From assembly GCA_002794735.1 (NCBI GenBank), contig NBAZ01000003.1:992001-1056000 (forward strand): DNA of 64,000 nt, written 5' to 3'. The translations under genes were made by a program, and so were the position numbers. The first letter of the stretch is position 1; every line of letters starts with the position of its first letter. The notes below the pieces were generated by a model. The model was not told where the DNA came from. It did no database searches and worked only from the letters and a program-made list of their open reading frames with translations. This document shows, in pieces, positions 47,449 through 61,349 of this stretch. The DNA comes from Pyrrhoderma lamaoense. Taxonomy: Eukaryota; Basidiomycota; Agaricomycetes; Hymenochaetales; Hymenochaetaceae.

Positions 47449-50400
47449 TCAACCGACCCATTGTCGAGCATTTTGGAACATCCTAAACCAAGGTCCAGAC
47501 CCATGCCATGACTGTAGCATTTCTTTGGGATACCAACTGTTGCTTTGGAGTGTAACAACCCGTTCTGGATGTGGCATTAACGCCAATATTCTCCCGTTCG
47601 TAGTTTGTATGCCTGTAATACCTTCTGGACTGCCGTTAGGATTCAAGGGGTACTTCTCAGTAGGCTTTCCTTGTGAGTCAATATATCGGACAGCAACAAG
47701 GTCGTTCCCTATCAGAGAAGCTTTTCGAGAATTGCTTTTGAAAGTCACACGACCCTCTCCATGAGCAACAGCTACTGGAAGTCTTGAGCCCGCCATATCT
47801 CGGAAGAAAACTGAAGAGCGAGTAACACTATTATCGACTATTTCCACCATGGATGTCCGACCCTCAAATCTCTCACTCTTGTTGGACTTAAAATCCGGCC
47901 AAGATTCAGCACCGGGGATGATTTGACGCAAATGGCTGAGGAACTGGCAGCCGTTACAGACAGCCAACACGAATACATCGTTTCGTTGGAAGAACTTTTC
48001 AAATTCTCGCCTTGATCTGTCATGCAGAGATACTGAGTTGGCCCAACCATTTCCTGCACCAAGTACATCACCATACGAGAACCCACCACATGCGGCTAGG
48101 CCTCGAAAATCTGTAAGGCTTACACTACCCTTGATAACGTCCGACATATGGACATCGACAGCTGTAAACCCAGCTGCAGTAAAAGCCCAAGCCATCTCAA
48201 CTTGACCATTGACGCCTTGTTCACGCAAAATAGCGACCTTGGGGCGGTGGCTATATACCTGTGTAGGGATATATGAGTACGTGAGATCGAAGAAAATTCC
48301 ACAGTGAGTCTCGTCCTTGATAAAACTTTTCTCTTGTTCCGCACAAGAGGGTTCGTCACGGATTCTCTGCAATTGATAGGACGTTTCCGCCCATATACTC
48401 TGGAGTTCAGATCTGGTACTACTAAAGAATGGTGCTGAATTTTTAATAATAGTGAAGGATTGATCAGAGTTGCTCTTCACGGTGCCAACTGCATGGATAC
48501 TGGATGTAGGGTATCCTTCAGCTGAGAAGACAGCTTGAAGCGTCGTCACGTCTGCACGGCGGACTTGAAACACAGCACCAAGTTCTTCATTGAACAAGGC
48601 AGCCATAGGACGGTCATTTCCAGGTATGGAATCCAAGTATACTTCAACACCAACTCTCCCTGTGAAACACATCTCGGCTATCGTTGTAAATAAACCACCA
48701 TCCGAACGGTCGTGATAAGCTAGTACTAAACTTTCATGATTCTTCTTTAAGCTTTGACATCCATTCCAGAAGGATTTCAAGGTTGCTGCGTTGTTGACAT
48801 CAGGTGCCTCCGAACCTATTTCCTTGAATACTTGAGCCAACGCAGACCCTCCAAGCCGAGTCTTACCAGCTGCAAGATCGAAAAAGACTAGTACTGTCTC
48901 CTCATCGGGTAAGCTTATAAGTTGTGGTGTCCAGGTCTTATTGATATTGTCGACAGGTGCAAAAGCTGTTATATTAAGCGAAAGAGGTCCATTAACCTCC
49001 ATCTGCTCATCCCTGTCCTTCCATTTCATTGACATTGACATAGAATCTTTACCAACTGGGATACCGATACCAAGACTCGGACACAAGTCCATCCCAATCG
49101 CTTGCACAGCCTCATACAAGCGTGCCCCTTCTCCAGCCTTAGACGCAGAACACATCCAGTTTGCACTAAGCTTTACATGAGAAAGACTCTCTATTGAGGC
49201 TGCTACAAGGTTCATAAGCGATTCTGCAACAGCGAGTTTGGCAGCGGCAGCAGAATTGAGCAATGCGACAGGAGGACGTTCACCCATTGCCATGGCTTCG
49301 CCTGTTAAGACATCAAATCCATATGAAGTACGTGTTACTGCAACATCCGCAATGGGGACTTGCCAAGGTCCAACCATTTGATCACGAGCTACGAGCCCCG
49401 ATATACTCCTGTCACCAATTGTAATTAAAAAAGACTTTGAGCCAACAGATGGGAGTTTCAGAATTCGTTCTACTGCAACCGAGAAACGACTTTCAAGATT
49501 TTGTAGGTGTGGAAGGTAGCAAGTCAAAGAAGCATCAAACTCTGGTATCGAAATTGAAGGGCTTTCGTCCTGACGGGACATCCGGGGTGGTTTACCAAAC
49601 AGTGTAGACATCTTCAGGTTTATCACGTCCTCCTTCAGGAGTCGATCTGTGACAATGAGCTCCTCCTCGGCGGTGGCCGTTCCAACGAAAGAAAACGGAC
49701 ACCTTTCTCTGGCACAAATTTCTTGGAAGTGTTCGCTTTGCGTTGGGTTGATAGCCAAAACATATCTTTCTTGAGATTCGTTACACCAGATTTCCATTGG
49801 GGACATGGACGAATCAGCGACTAGAACGTCGCGAATCTCGAACGTAGCACCGAGTCCTGAATCATGGACTAGTTCGGGCAGAGCATTGGAAAGACCACCA
49901 GCACCTACATCATGAATAGATTGGATAGGATTGTCATCTCCTAAGTCTACACAAGTGTCAATAACTTGCTGGCATCGCCTTTGCATCTCTGCATTGTCCC
50001 TCTGTACGGAGGCAAAGTCTAGGTCCGCCGAACTTGCTCCAGACGTTTGACTAGAAGCCGCTCCACCTCCGAGTCCAATTAACATTCCTGGGCCTCCAAG
50101 GACAGCTATCTTCGCCCCAGCATCAATTTTAGTTTTCTTAACAAAAGACGGTCGTACGTTCCCTAGTCCGCCGGCAATCATAATTGGCTTATGATAGCCT
50201 CGAATCTCAGTTTTATCCTTCGATACGGACACCCTTTCTGCGAAAGTACGGAAGTAACCAGACAATGCGGGTCTTCCAAACTCGTTATTGAATGCACTTG
50301 CTCCCAAGGGAGCTTCTATCATAATATCTAAAGCCGAAGCGATGTGTCGAGGTCGACCGAAGTCGGTTTCCCATGGTTGTTCGTATCCCGGAATGAGGAG

Positions 50401-51486
50401 GTTGGAGACAGCGAATCCAGCTAAACCAGCCTTTGGTTTGGATCCTCTTCCAACTGCACCCTCATCTCTGATTTCACCACCAGATCCTGTGGCGGCACCC
50501 GGATAAGGAGAGACAGCGGTAGGGTGGTTGTGAGTTTCTACTTTTATTAGAATAGGCATCGCCTCTTGTTTTGAAGTATACACTCCACCATTCGCACTAA
50601 AACGAGGTGCTACATAGCCTTCAAATACAGCTGCATTGTCTGAATAAGCAGAGATAGTATGTTCACCACTTAATTTCTCAGTATTTCGTATCATTTGGAA
50701 TAGAGACATGTCCTTTTTAACGCTATCAATAATCCATTCTGCATTGAAAATTTTGTGTCGGCAATGCTCTGAATTAACCTGTGCAAACATAAATAATTCA
50801 GCATCAGTTGGATTGCGGTTCATTGCATCCCTTCCAGAGACATATGCATCGACCAGATAGTGAATTTCGTCTTGAGCCAAGGCAAGTCCTAGCTCTTGGT
50901 TAGCTTTCAAAAGTGAAGTAAGGGCATGTTCACGATGACTCTGTAGGTCTATTATTCGTAGAGGGCGTCGCTCTAGATGCTGGAAACAAGCAGACTCTAT
51001 AGGAGGAGTGAGCTGTACAACTTGAGTCATTCGATCATGAATATAATCCGAGACCGTAAGCAGGTCGTCCCCCAAAAGTTTTCGGTTGTCCTCCGTTACG
51101 AAGTGAAAAAGGACTCCACGCTCTATTCGGTCGACATATTGACCCAGGTCACATATACGTGCTATTTCGGTAGCCTTGCTGGACCAAGGCGAGATTGATC
51201 CTGCACGTGGAAGTACAAAGACAAGGTTTTGAGCAGACTCTGCGATGGCTTCACGAGTAGTCTGAAGAGCGATATCATCACCATAATCCAACAACGTATT
51301 TAATATCTTTCGAGGTCCAGAGTCCTCTGAAGCGAGTATCTCTTCGGAGACTGCAGACGTACAAGCAATAAGGTGTATAAAAACCGCATCTACTGTCACA
51401 ACGCCCGGAACATGCTTTTGGATAGATGCTAAAACAGTACCTCGCTTGCTAGCCGAAATTGCAGAACTTCCTGTAAGCACAAGCAT
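47449..51486 (-). CDS. ADE6: Phosphoribosylformylglycinamidine synthase (FGAM synthase)
   Basis: Fourth step of purine synthesis: FGAR + glutamine + ATP to FGAM, in the cytosol. A single uninterrupted 1,345-codon frame, the large eukaryotic type with synthetase and glutaminase fused, and the only long intronless gene here. Seen from the N terminus: a PurS-like region; FAQVNSEHCRHKIFNAEW and KVETHNHPTAVSPYPGAATG with the ATP/Mg site; SIHDVGAGGLSNALPEL; a second half with LGIGIPVGKDSMSMSMKW and LAYHDRSDGGLFTTIAEM; and a C-terminal class I glutamine amidotransferase with nucleophile Cys in LAVCNGCQF (about residue 1175) and the His-Glu pair in MPHPER (about 1306). Start MLVLTGSSAISAS at 51486. 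No frame break in 4 kb, in contrast to many neighbours. Confidence 0.98.
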   Translation of the reverse strand: MLVLTGSSAISASKRGTVLASIQKHVPGVVTVDAVFIHLIACTSAVSEEILASEDSGPRKILNTLLDYGDDIALQTTREAIAESAQNLVFVLPRAGSISPWSSKATEIARICDLGQYVDRIERGVLFHFVTEDNRKLLGDDLLTVSDYIHDRMTQVVQLTPPIESACFQHLERRPLRIIDLQSHREHALTSLLKANQELGLALAQDEIHYLVDAYVSGRDAMNRNPTDAELFMFAQVNSEHCRHKIFNAEWIIDSVKKDMSLFQMIRNTEKLSGEHTISAYSDNAAVFEGYVAPRFSANGGVYTSKQEAMPILIKVETHNHPTAVSPYPGAATGSGGEIRDEGAVGRGSKPKAGLAGFAVSNLLIPGYEQPWETDFGRPRHIASALDIMIEAPLGASAFNNEFGRPALSGYFRTFAERVSVSKDKTEIRGYHKPIMIAGGLGNVRPSFVKKTKIDAGAKIAVLGGPGMLIGLGGGAASSQTSGASSADLDFASVQRDNAEMQRRCQQVIDTCVDLGDDNPIQSIHDVGAGGLSNALPELVHDSGLGATFEIRDVLVADSSMSPMEIWCNESQERYVLAINPTQSEHFQEICARERCPFSFVGTATAEEELIVTDRLLKEDVINLKMSTLFGKPPRMSRQDESPSISIPEFDASLTCYLPHLQNLESRFSVAVERILKLPSVGSKSFLITIGDRSISGLVARDQMVGPWQVPIADVAVTRTSYGFDVLTGEAMAMGERPPVALLNSAAAAKLAVAESLMNLVAASIESLSHVKLSANWMCSASKAGEGARLYEAVQAIGMDLCPSLGIGIPVGKDSMSMSMKWKDRDEQMEVNGPLSLNITAFAPVDNINKTWTPQLISLPDEETVLVFFDLAAGKTRLGGSALAQVFKEIGSEAPDVNNAATLKSFWNGCQSLKKNHESLVLAYHDRSDGGLFTTIAEMCFTGRVGVEVYLDSIPGNDRPMAALFNEELGAVFQVRRADVTTLQAVFSAEGYPTSSIHAVGTVKSNSDQSFTIIKNSAPFFSSTRSELQSIWAETSYQLQRIRDEPSCAEQEKSFIKDETHCGIFFDLTYSYIPTQVYSHRPKVAILREQGVNGQVEMAWAFTAAGFTAVDVHMSDVIKGSVSLTDFRGLAACGGFSYGDVLGAGNGWANSVSLHDRSRREFEKFFQRNDVFVLAVCNGCQFLSHLRQIIPGAESWPDFKSNKSERFEGRTSMVEIVDNSVTRSSVFFRDMAGSRLPVAVAHGEGRVTFKSNSRKASLIGNDLVAVRYIDSQGKPTEKYPLNPNGSPEGITGIQTTNGRILALMPHPERVVTLQSNSWYPKEMLQSWHGSGPWFRMFQNARQWVG

Positions 51487-52014
51487 CGTTTCTATAGATA
51501 AGCGCCAATATATAAGTAGAAATTAGTCCAAATAAGTTTGAGCGATGAGATGCTCTTACCTACTCCCCTTCAGGCAAGTTATGGTTAAGTCGCTGTATGC
51601 ACCGGACTTGCGAAAACTAACGATGACATTAGAGGCATATTACAACTCATGCCATTTTTGCACAAATAGCAAGAAAAAACGAACCCAAAGGGCCGGAAAC
51701 TCGGATGTCTGTGAAATGTGTTTTTGGAAGTAATTTAGGCGTAAACAAACTTTTGGTAAGGTGCGGTTATATACATGTATAATTGCTAGTATCTAAGTAT
51801 AAGTATTTCGCGTAAAGAAGGTTTACATAGGCACGTGCTTAGTTAACCGGTACTAGTAACTTTGAATGAGTCAATCCATAAAAAAGCAAGATAGAGTACA
51901 GAAAAGGGGTTATTAAATCAGAAGAACAGCATAGTACAATGAGGGTCAGAAGTAGCTGAAGGATTGAAAGCGATGATATAAGGAGAAATTGTCCCAATCT
52001 AAAACTGTCGGTCA
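51487..52014. other. Intergenic, no gene seen
   Basis: About 530 bp between the ADE6 start and the 3' end of the RBR gene (both minus). It must carry the ADE6 promoter; a TGACTC-like Gcn4/Bas1 site was not seen clearly, although GAGTCA occurs near 51868. Confidence 0.5.
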
Positions 52015-54107
52015 TTATTCTGTAGAGCCAGCGGCAGGTGCGTCAAAACCTTCAACCCCAACATTCCAAGCCCATCTACCCTCTAAAAATCCTTGCGCTG
52101 TGTCCTCCAATAAAATCTCATTACGTTTGTGGACGTACACCTGTTAATAAAGGCTTGTCAGTTAGATGTTGTACACATCCAATAGGCTTGTTACGAACTG
52201 TTTTATCTGTCATTTTCTGTCTAAGAGTAGCTATGTTCTCAGCTTCGATTGGAGACTCTAGTAGCTCAGAAAGATCCTCTACAGCCCTCTCAAGGTCCCT
52301 GAAAAAAATTATATTTAAGTTGGAACATTCAGATAACTGTTTGTACTCACCTTTGATTATCTTCGAACAATAACTTCTGGTTTCCCTTCGCCAGATAGTA
52401 TGCCATAGCATAAGTCCACTTCAAAGTCATTCGACACTTGAAAACTTCATCAACAGCTTTTTTCGCAAATTGGACTTCAATCCAGGTGAGGTTAGAGGTA
52501 ATTTGCATCTCTTCCATCTTTTTTTCGGTCTTTGCATACAAGTCAACAGAAAGTCTCGCCGATTGCTCATGATTGGCCCAACGATTATAATACTAGTATA
52601 TCAAAATATTGTCAGGGCGCCGAGTGAATTATGTATGATAAAGTAGCATACATGTAGATAACGTTCCAGAGAAGCACGACTACGAGCTTGTGCATCACGA
52701 GCCTCGACACCCGACGACTCGTCATAGCGATTGCAATTGTACCATGAGGTACCATGTTCCGACCAAGGGCCTTTATGATTAATGATTAAGAAGGTAAATA
52801 TAGTATTAACCAGACAGAAGGAGATAGCATACCCATGCAAACCCAACAAAATTCATATTTGCATTTCTTACACGTCATATGGCTGATCAGAGATTAGTCT
52901 ATGTATCTGGCAGAGAATAAGATGTACTACCCACTTGCAACCTCCATTTTTTTCGATAGTACTCTGGCATTTACTACATTCCTTCGTATTACTTTTAATC
53001 CAGTTTGCAGTTTCACTATCATCACGACATTTCTTTAGCCAAAGTTTTGCCACTGCACAAATGACAGGGCGGTGATCACTTTCTACTGGGCATCCAAAAC
53101 AAAATTTGTGATCCTCCGAAGCACCGCAATGAACTATGGGGACTATGCTGGTCAGAGCCGATTTGCTGGCAGCAGAAGGGCACGAAACTGTATAAGTACA
53201 GCTCGGATATGGACAAAACTTAAGTTTCTTGTTATGGCCAACATAGTGACGAACAAGAAGCTCTTGATGGCGATTAATAGTATCCTTGTCCTCACCTAGA
53301 CATGCATATAGGAAGGAATCTGGAGCAATAAGAGAACAGTCCGAAGCCATACACCCAACATTAATTTCCCCTTCTTCACGTATCTTGCTCCGAATGAAAG
53401 ACACCCAGCAATCACTGCAGAATTTGTGGTTACATATCAAGCCCCTCATATCAGTCTCTTCATCATCAAAACAAATCTGACAAACAGTGGACTCTGGCGG
53501 AGCTACTTGTTCTGAAGATTTCAGGCGGGAGGAAGACTCAGCTGCACTACGGCGAGTGAGGCGCTTCCCCGATGAAGACTTGCTACGTGTGCTTGAAGCA
53601 CGCCCGGTTGCGTGTGGTAACGAGGAGACAGGGGAAATACCGGCTTTCACATTTAGCTCAGAAGCTCTGTCCATGTATAATTCAATCAGACGTTCCTTAT
53701 TCCAGGTAAAGTATCGTAGTAGTAGAGATGCATTGTCGGTCTGGAGAGCGATTAATTAAGATATGAGAGGCTGTACAGAGTGAACCACTACTCACGGAAA
53801 TGCCGAAGATACCAGTGATTTGGTCAATGTCCTTTCGGATAAGGGCGTTCACAGTTTCCTGTGTTAATGCCTCGAAATCGACTTCATAGGCCTTATTTTT
53901 ATTCGTTGTAACATGGCTTTTAGGCAATGAAATATCCAGGTCATCCTCCGAAGACGAATCTACTCGATAACATTAGATAATTGAGCGCACACGCCCGATC
54001 GTTGTTGGCTCACCATCATACTGGACGCCTAATTCATCATCTTCATCCAAATCCATACCATCAGAGTAGTCGTTATCATCATCCGAGTAGTCGTAGTCCG
54101 AAGACAT
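52015..54107 (-). CDS. Ariadne-type RBR E3 ubiquitin ligase
   Basis: RING-between-RING ligases pass ubiquitin through a catalytic Cys in RING2; Ariadne members act with neddylated cullin-RING ligases. Start at 54107 in the acidic [22 protein letters not shown]-like segment follows ([11 protein letters not shown] then [19 protein letters not shown]), then RING1 ([22 protein letters not shown]), the IBR ([17 protein letters not shown] to HKFCFGC), and RING2 [15 protein letters not shown] joined across an intron to [16 protein letters not shown], with the presumed catalytic Cys in GGC. The Ariadne domain is long and well kept: [61 protein letters not shown], and [18 protein letters not shown] at the end. 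About nine exons, ~530 aa, no frame break. The closest human relative by motif is ARIH1. Confidence 0.94.
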
Positions 54108-54327
54108 GATGATCAAAGAGTACAATCTACCAAAGGAATGGTGGGTAGAGGCAAAGGGCTTTCGGTTTGTACTTTGAAGGTTACAAGGCGGATGAGCAAC
54201 CTTAAGGCTTATGTGTAATATGTGCTTATGTAAGTGATCATTTACACATGGCTATCCGTGGGAAAAGATGACAAGCGGAGTAGTAAGTCGAGGATGCACC
54301 GGATTTGGAAGGTCACCGAAAAGTTAC
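54108..54327. promoter_or_regulatory. Divergent promoter region RBR ligase / KRS1
   Basis: About 220 bp between the two divergent starts. An upstream in-frame ATG for lysyl-tRNA synthetase at 54268 falls inside, so the true boundary depends on the transcript start. Confidence 0.5.
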
Positions 54328-56723
<2,396 letters not shown>

Positions 56724-57128
56724 TGGTAAATGGTTAGCTAGTGGTGGCTGGTAACAGTGATTGGGTGCTCTGACTTGATTGGTACAGTAACTCATAGTTT
56801 AACAGTAAAAATAGTCATATTTAGCTCTGTGTATGTATGTACTAGAACTAATTAGCTAATTTCTTGGCAATACATATAAGAAATATTACATAATCTTATG
56901 ACAATGATGGCCCAGCCTCGGCAACGAATCTTTCTCACAAGGCAAAGCCCCGTTCTCTCGTCATTCCTCATCGTCTCCATTATTTCATAACATCACTCCT
57001 CCTTTTCTCCTCGCCAGTTGGCGTTTCCCCCGTCGCTCTTTGCTATTTTGCCCTCTCCTTTCTTTTGTAGCAGCGCCCTGGGCGTACCTCTTGTCAGATG
57101 TTATACTTAACATCAGATAAGTTCTCAG
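56724..57128. other. Intergenic and unresolved 5' end of the glycosyltransferase gene
   Basis: Contains the 3' flank of KRS1, and C/T-rich DNA from about 56940 that probably holds the first exon(s) of the downstream glycosyltransferase. I could not fix its start codon; ATG pairs at 56904 open a short frame that stops before joining. Confidence 0.45.
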
Positions 57129-58792
57129 TTTGTGGGTTGCATTTATCTACTCCTTGACAACAATTCTGCTGACACCCTCGTCTCAGTCATACCCTTTGGG
57201 GTCATTGGGTATGTGTTTAGCCCCCCCCCCCTCCTTTACTATCCTTTGCGAAGGGCAGAATAACAATCTATCTTATATGTAAATTACCGGATCTTGTTGC
57301 ACTAACTCTCCTACTCAGTTTTTACCGATACCTTTGGTATATAATCCGTCTCTTGGCTTCATTCGTCTACCGACCAGTGCCTTTACCTGAAAACCCAACC
57401 TACGTCGCTTCTGAAGATGTAACAATTGTCGTCCCAACTATCGACGCCGGTGAGGAATTCAAAGAGGCTGCTCACTCATGGCTAGTTGGAAAACCAAAGG
57501 AAATTCTGATTATCACTGAGGAAAAAATGCGCGGGCCCCTACAGGAACTCGCAGACTCGGTGGATCCAGAACGTATCCGAGTGTTGACTGTTCCTTTCGC
57601 CAACAAGCGTCTACAAATGACTCACGGAATCAAAAACGTAACAACAGATATTATCGTATTTGCGGACGACGATGCTATCTGGCCCCCCACTTTACTACCC
57701 TACGTACTTGCTTGTTTCGAGGACCAGAAAGTTGGGGGTGTGGGCACTTCGCAGCGTGTACAGGCCTGTGGGCAGAAAATGACAGTATGGGAAGTTTTGG
57801 CTGCTTTTCGTCTGACAATTCGTAACATCGAAATCTCGTCTTCAACTCACATTGATGGTGGGGTTTGTTGTTTATCTGGTCGTACTGCTGCGTATCGCAC
57901 GATTATTCTCAAGGATCCTGAGTTCCTCCACGGATTTACTCATGATTTCTGGTTGGGAAAATACCAACTGAATTCAGGTGATGATAAATTCCTTACTCGG
58001 TGGATGGTCAGTCACGGTTGGACGACATATATCCAATGCTGCAAGGAAGCCGAAATTCTCAGTACTATGAAGCCAAACTGGCGCTTCCTAAAACAGGTTC
58101 TTCGGTGGACTAGGAATACATGGCGTAGCGACATCCGATCCTTATTCACAGAGAGATATATTTGGACTGCGCACCCTTACGTTGCGTACACGATGGTAAC
58201 GTATATTCGCATATATATTTGTACAGGGACAATTCTAATTATGGTTCTGAAGGTGGACAAACTCTTTAACCCACTGACCCTTCTTGTGGGTCCTTGTTTA
58301 GTAGCTGTAGTTGTTTACAAGAGTACAATACCCGTGGAAGATGGAGGATACCATCTACCTTGGTGGTAAGTCTCAAATGTCGGGAGTTAGCATTCCATTC
58401 TAACCGAGCGTCTACGGCGTTAGGAACGTTATTTTGTGTTATATCGTTTGGCTTACTGCGACAAGAACTCTGAAATTACTACCGCATCTGTGGTATCAAC
58501 CAGAGCATATCATTTACGTTCCAGCGTTTATCTTGTTTGGTTATTACTTTGCAATTATGAAAATCTATGCTTTGTTAACATTGCACGAGGTGTGTTTTTC
58601 TAAAGATTAACCTTTAATGACAATTTGCTTACTAGTTTGTTATAGACTGGGTGGGGTACCCGTGCTGGTATCGGTGACCCTACTGCTGCTACAAAAGCTG
58701 CTGCTGCAGAGACAGGATCGACGGAGAAACTACAAGGAGATTCACAGTATATGGACTCTCCTGGAAGAACTCCAAGAGTCGTCGCTGTGTAA
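57129..58792 (+). CDS. Processive family-2 glycosyltransferase, Cps1/hyaluronan-synthase-like membrane protein (start codon not resolved)
   Basis: Membrane GT2 related to Cryptococcus Cps1 and to hyaluronan and chitin synthases; it should move sugar from a UDP donor to a growing polysaccharide at the plasma membrane. Exons seen: 57129-57208 (hydrophobic FVGCIYLLL), 57319-58368, 58424-58590 and 58646-58792. Marks: VTIVVPTIDAGEEF, donor-site FADDDAIWPP, GGVCCLSGRTAAYR, GDDKFLTRWMVSHGW and the processivity motif QVLRWTRNTWRSD. C-terminal membrane segments: VTYIRIYICTGTILIMVL, LLVGPCLVAVVVY and YVPAFILFGYYFAIM. The tail is Ala/Thr-rich and hydrophilic. Intron 57209-57318 begins with an 11-C run. 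The upstream exon(s) with the start codon probably lie near 56.9-57.1 kb. The product polysaccharide cannot be told from sequence. Confidence 0.85.
57221..57231. repeat. Run of 11 cytosines in glycosyltransferase intron
   Basis: Mononucleotide C tract just after the donor of the intron at 57209-57318. Confidence 0.95.
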
Positions 58793-59635
58793 ATCAGTAA
58801 AAGATTTACCACCAGGGCGGAATGGATCTTTTTGGGACTATACACCCTGTTCATCATGAATCATCTAAATTTCTTGTCATGACAATTCTTTCCATTTTTC
58901 CATACATCAGAATTCCCTTACCCTCCTCGACGATATCGATAATTCCACTTCTATTGCATTCTTGATACACACACACATACACATACACACATACACACCT
59001 ATACACTGTTTTTAGCCTCTGTGTTAGTCCGATCTTCCATTTATATACAATCTCAAACTGTCAGACTGCTTATGCACTTGCATCGCCCTCTCACATCCTC
59101 GAATTCTTCTTTTTTAAATTCTTTTTCTCATTTATCAGTCCTGATTGTCTGTGCTGAAGGCGAAGGACGCAATGTGCCTCCTGAACTTTGTTTCTAGCAA
59201 TTTCTTTTAAGACGATTATCTTGAAACGAAACAATACCTACCTTATTCTATATTTTTGCTTTTAGTTCCCTTCAATTTACTTTTACTTCTTCTCTGTTCC
59301 TTTATTTTTGTCTGATCTCTCCGGGACCATCTCTTTTCTCCTAGGTTTCGTATGAATCCAGCTTCGCAATATTCTTACTGTGTAATTTATCCCACGTCTG
59401 TGCTTTTACCTGGGTTTATGTCAAGCATTTGTATATTGCAATAGAAGAAAAGACCAGCTGTTCGTAAGACATTATAATAATTTAAGTAATGCTTATAATA
59501 GTCGCCATGTCAGTCTCGTACGTGTCGTAGATATGCATTTGTGTGTGGTTGTGGGCGTCATACACGTGAATGTACATGTACATGCACATATAACCGAAGT
59601 ATAATGTAATGTGAAATGGATATATACTCTTGAAG
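58793..59635. other. Convergent intergenic region with CA-rich repeat
   Basis: About 840 bp between the 3' ends of the glycosyltransferase and USE1. It is pyrimidine-rich on the plus strand and holds an imperfect CA/CATA repeat at about 58966-58998. No gene. Confidence 0.55.
58966..58998. repeat. Imperfect CA repeat (ACAC/ACATAC)
   Basis: Alternating ACAC and ACATAC units over about 33 bp downstream of the glycosyltransferase stop codon. Confidence 0.9.
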
Positions 59636-60752
59636 CTAGGTGATACGGATGACAAAGAACGTCATAACGAACGCAATAAGAACCATAATAATAGTTGAGA
59701 AAATAAAACAAGTCGTTTGACCACTCTTTCCAGATTGATCCCTGAGACGCACTCGTTCTTTTGAGAGAAGGTCATAATTCTCCTCCAATTTCTCTTGAGC
59801 ACCCTTAAGTACACCTTCATCAGCTGCTAGAGCTTCATTAAATTGCTCAGCGTTGCGCCGCAATTGCTTAGCCATCTCTGCAAGCTGGGCTGACAGGTCT
59901 TCGTGTAGTGCCGTTGAAGTCTTGAGAAAGCCGGGTACGGATGAGGCTTTCTTGTCACTTTCGTCTGAAGAGGTCGATGGTGGGATAAGACCCGGTAAGA
60001 GAGCCGACGTGGAGTTGGAGAGACTGTCAGGAGCTGGATCTGAGTGTTGATCGTATCCGGGTGGGAGGGATGGCGGGTCAATTAAGAGGTCCGAAGCTAG
60101 TGCAGCAGACCTCTTGTTCATCTCCCTTTCCTCCGCCGGGATAGATGTATCACTATCCACACAATTAGCCATTCCCTGGTTCTCCGATTCTCCAAGCTCG
60201 GGATTTTTAATGACTGGTTTGGGAATGGTTGGCAAGATAGGTGTTAATCGTCGGGGTACAGGTTTCAAGTCCTAGTTCGATAAGTAAGCACATGAGTTAG
60301 CAACCTCGAGGTGAGCCCACTAACTTCGTAGACTTCAGAGATAGTTCGCTCAAGTCTCTCGAGAAATCTAATTGATTCTTCATAGAATTCCTTTCCAGAT
60401 ACTCTATTTTTTAGATATCGTAGTCAGGGATTATCTCAACTCGTTGATAGCGATTGATCTTACGAGCTTCGATCACCTAACCCGTAGTCATATTGCTCTG
60501 GCGTCAGACTTTTTAGCATTCCTCTGCAGTAATGTATACCCTGAGTATAGTTATAGCATGAGTAGGCTATACTAGCACAAATGATGATGGCCTTACAGAT
60601 AATATTGATTGCGCCTTCAACCACTTGTCAATCCGCTCTTTGTGAGAGCATCTCAGCCAGTCCTCATTATTCACAGAACTCTCTAACAAGATTAGGGTCT
60701 TTCTAAGGTTGATGACTTGGTGTCGTATCTGGTCTTTCGTCATGACTGTCAT
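59636..60752 (-). CDS. USE1: Unconventional SNARE Use1 (ER, retrograde Golgi-ER)
   Basis: Use1/Slt1 is the ER SNARE for retrograde COPI vesicles, working with Sec20, Ufe1 and Sec22. Four exons on the minus strand. Two ATGs three codons apart open the frame (60752 and 60743: MTVMTKDQIRHQVINLRKTL). Middle exons give GIHYCRGMLKSLTPEQYDYG and EFYEESIRFLERLERTISEV, joined at GTAAGA and GTTAGT donors, then LKPVPRRLTPILPTIPKP. The long last exon has a Ser/Pro linker and the family's best-kept part: LSAQLAEMAKQLRRNAEQF (SNARE helix), ERVRLRDQSGKSG, and a C-terminal anchor (FIFSTIIMVLIAFVMTFFV) ending in RIT, as in animal p31. About 350 aa. All frames agree. Divergent from DAD4, 251 bp apart. Confidence 0.93.
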
Positions 60753-61003
60753 TGTTATAGTTCCTTGTGATTAAAAGATGCCAGGTTCCAGTCTCAGCTT
60801 TATTTCCCGGCAGTGTAGAGTAAAGAGAAGACCTATTGTGCGACAATAGATTGAGGGTCAATGCACGAATGACTGGAACGCACCATCCGACGTGTTACCA
60901 CATCCTACTATCACGTGATCTCAAACAGCGACTCCACCGCTGTTACATGTACATGCAGTATTACTCTCTGGTCGTGGATCTCTTCCAAGCATCAGCAGCC
61001 AAC

Positions 61004-61349
61004 ATGGAGAACCCTCATTCTGAGAGGCAAGCTGTCCTTTTAGAACGCATCGTCAAGAACACGGTTGGTACCATTGTGATAGTCAATTGAGCTGTGTATC
61101 GACTTTGTCACACAGGAAAAATGTATCGAGGTTATCTCTGAATTAAATCACTGCCTTGAGGTCTGTGACACCTAGTAATAGTATCTGTATATACGAGTCA
61201 TATGTGCTGACCTTTTGGGCTAGGAAATCACTCAGGCGAATAGAGATGTGCGCACTGCATCTAGCCTTGTAACGAAATATCGCAGAAATGTCCAGTACAA
61301 CCTTGAAGCTACAGGTGTCCAGCAGGACGCCTCTACTAATACCCCGTAA
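61004..61349 (+). CDS. DAD4: DASH/Dam1 complex subunit Dad4
   Basis: The DASH complex forms rings on microtubules and couples kinetochores to spindle ends in fungi. Three small exons: 61004-61063, about 61114-61158 and about 61224-61349, separated by 50-65 nt introns with GTTGGT and GTCTGT donors. The 76-residue product starts MENPHSERQAVLLERIVKNT, continues EKCIEVISELNHCLEE and ends with KYRRNVQYNLEAT plus a short polar tail; MENPH at the start and NVQ[FY]NLEAT near the end are the Dad4 signature, and about 72 aa is the usual size. Because each exon is tiny, simple open-frame scanning misses it. It diverges from USE1. Confidence 0.95.
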
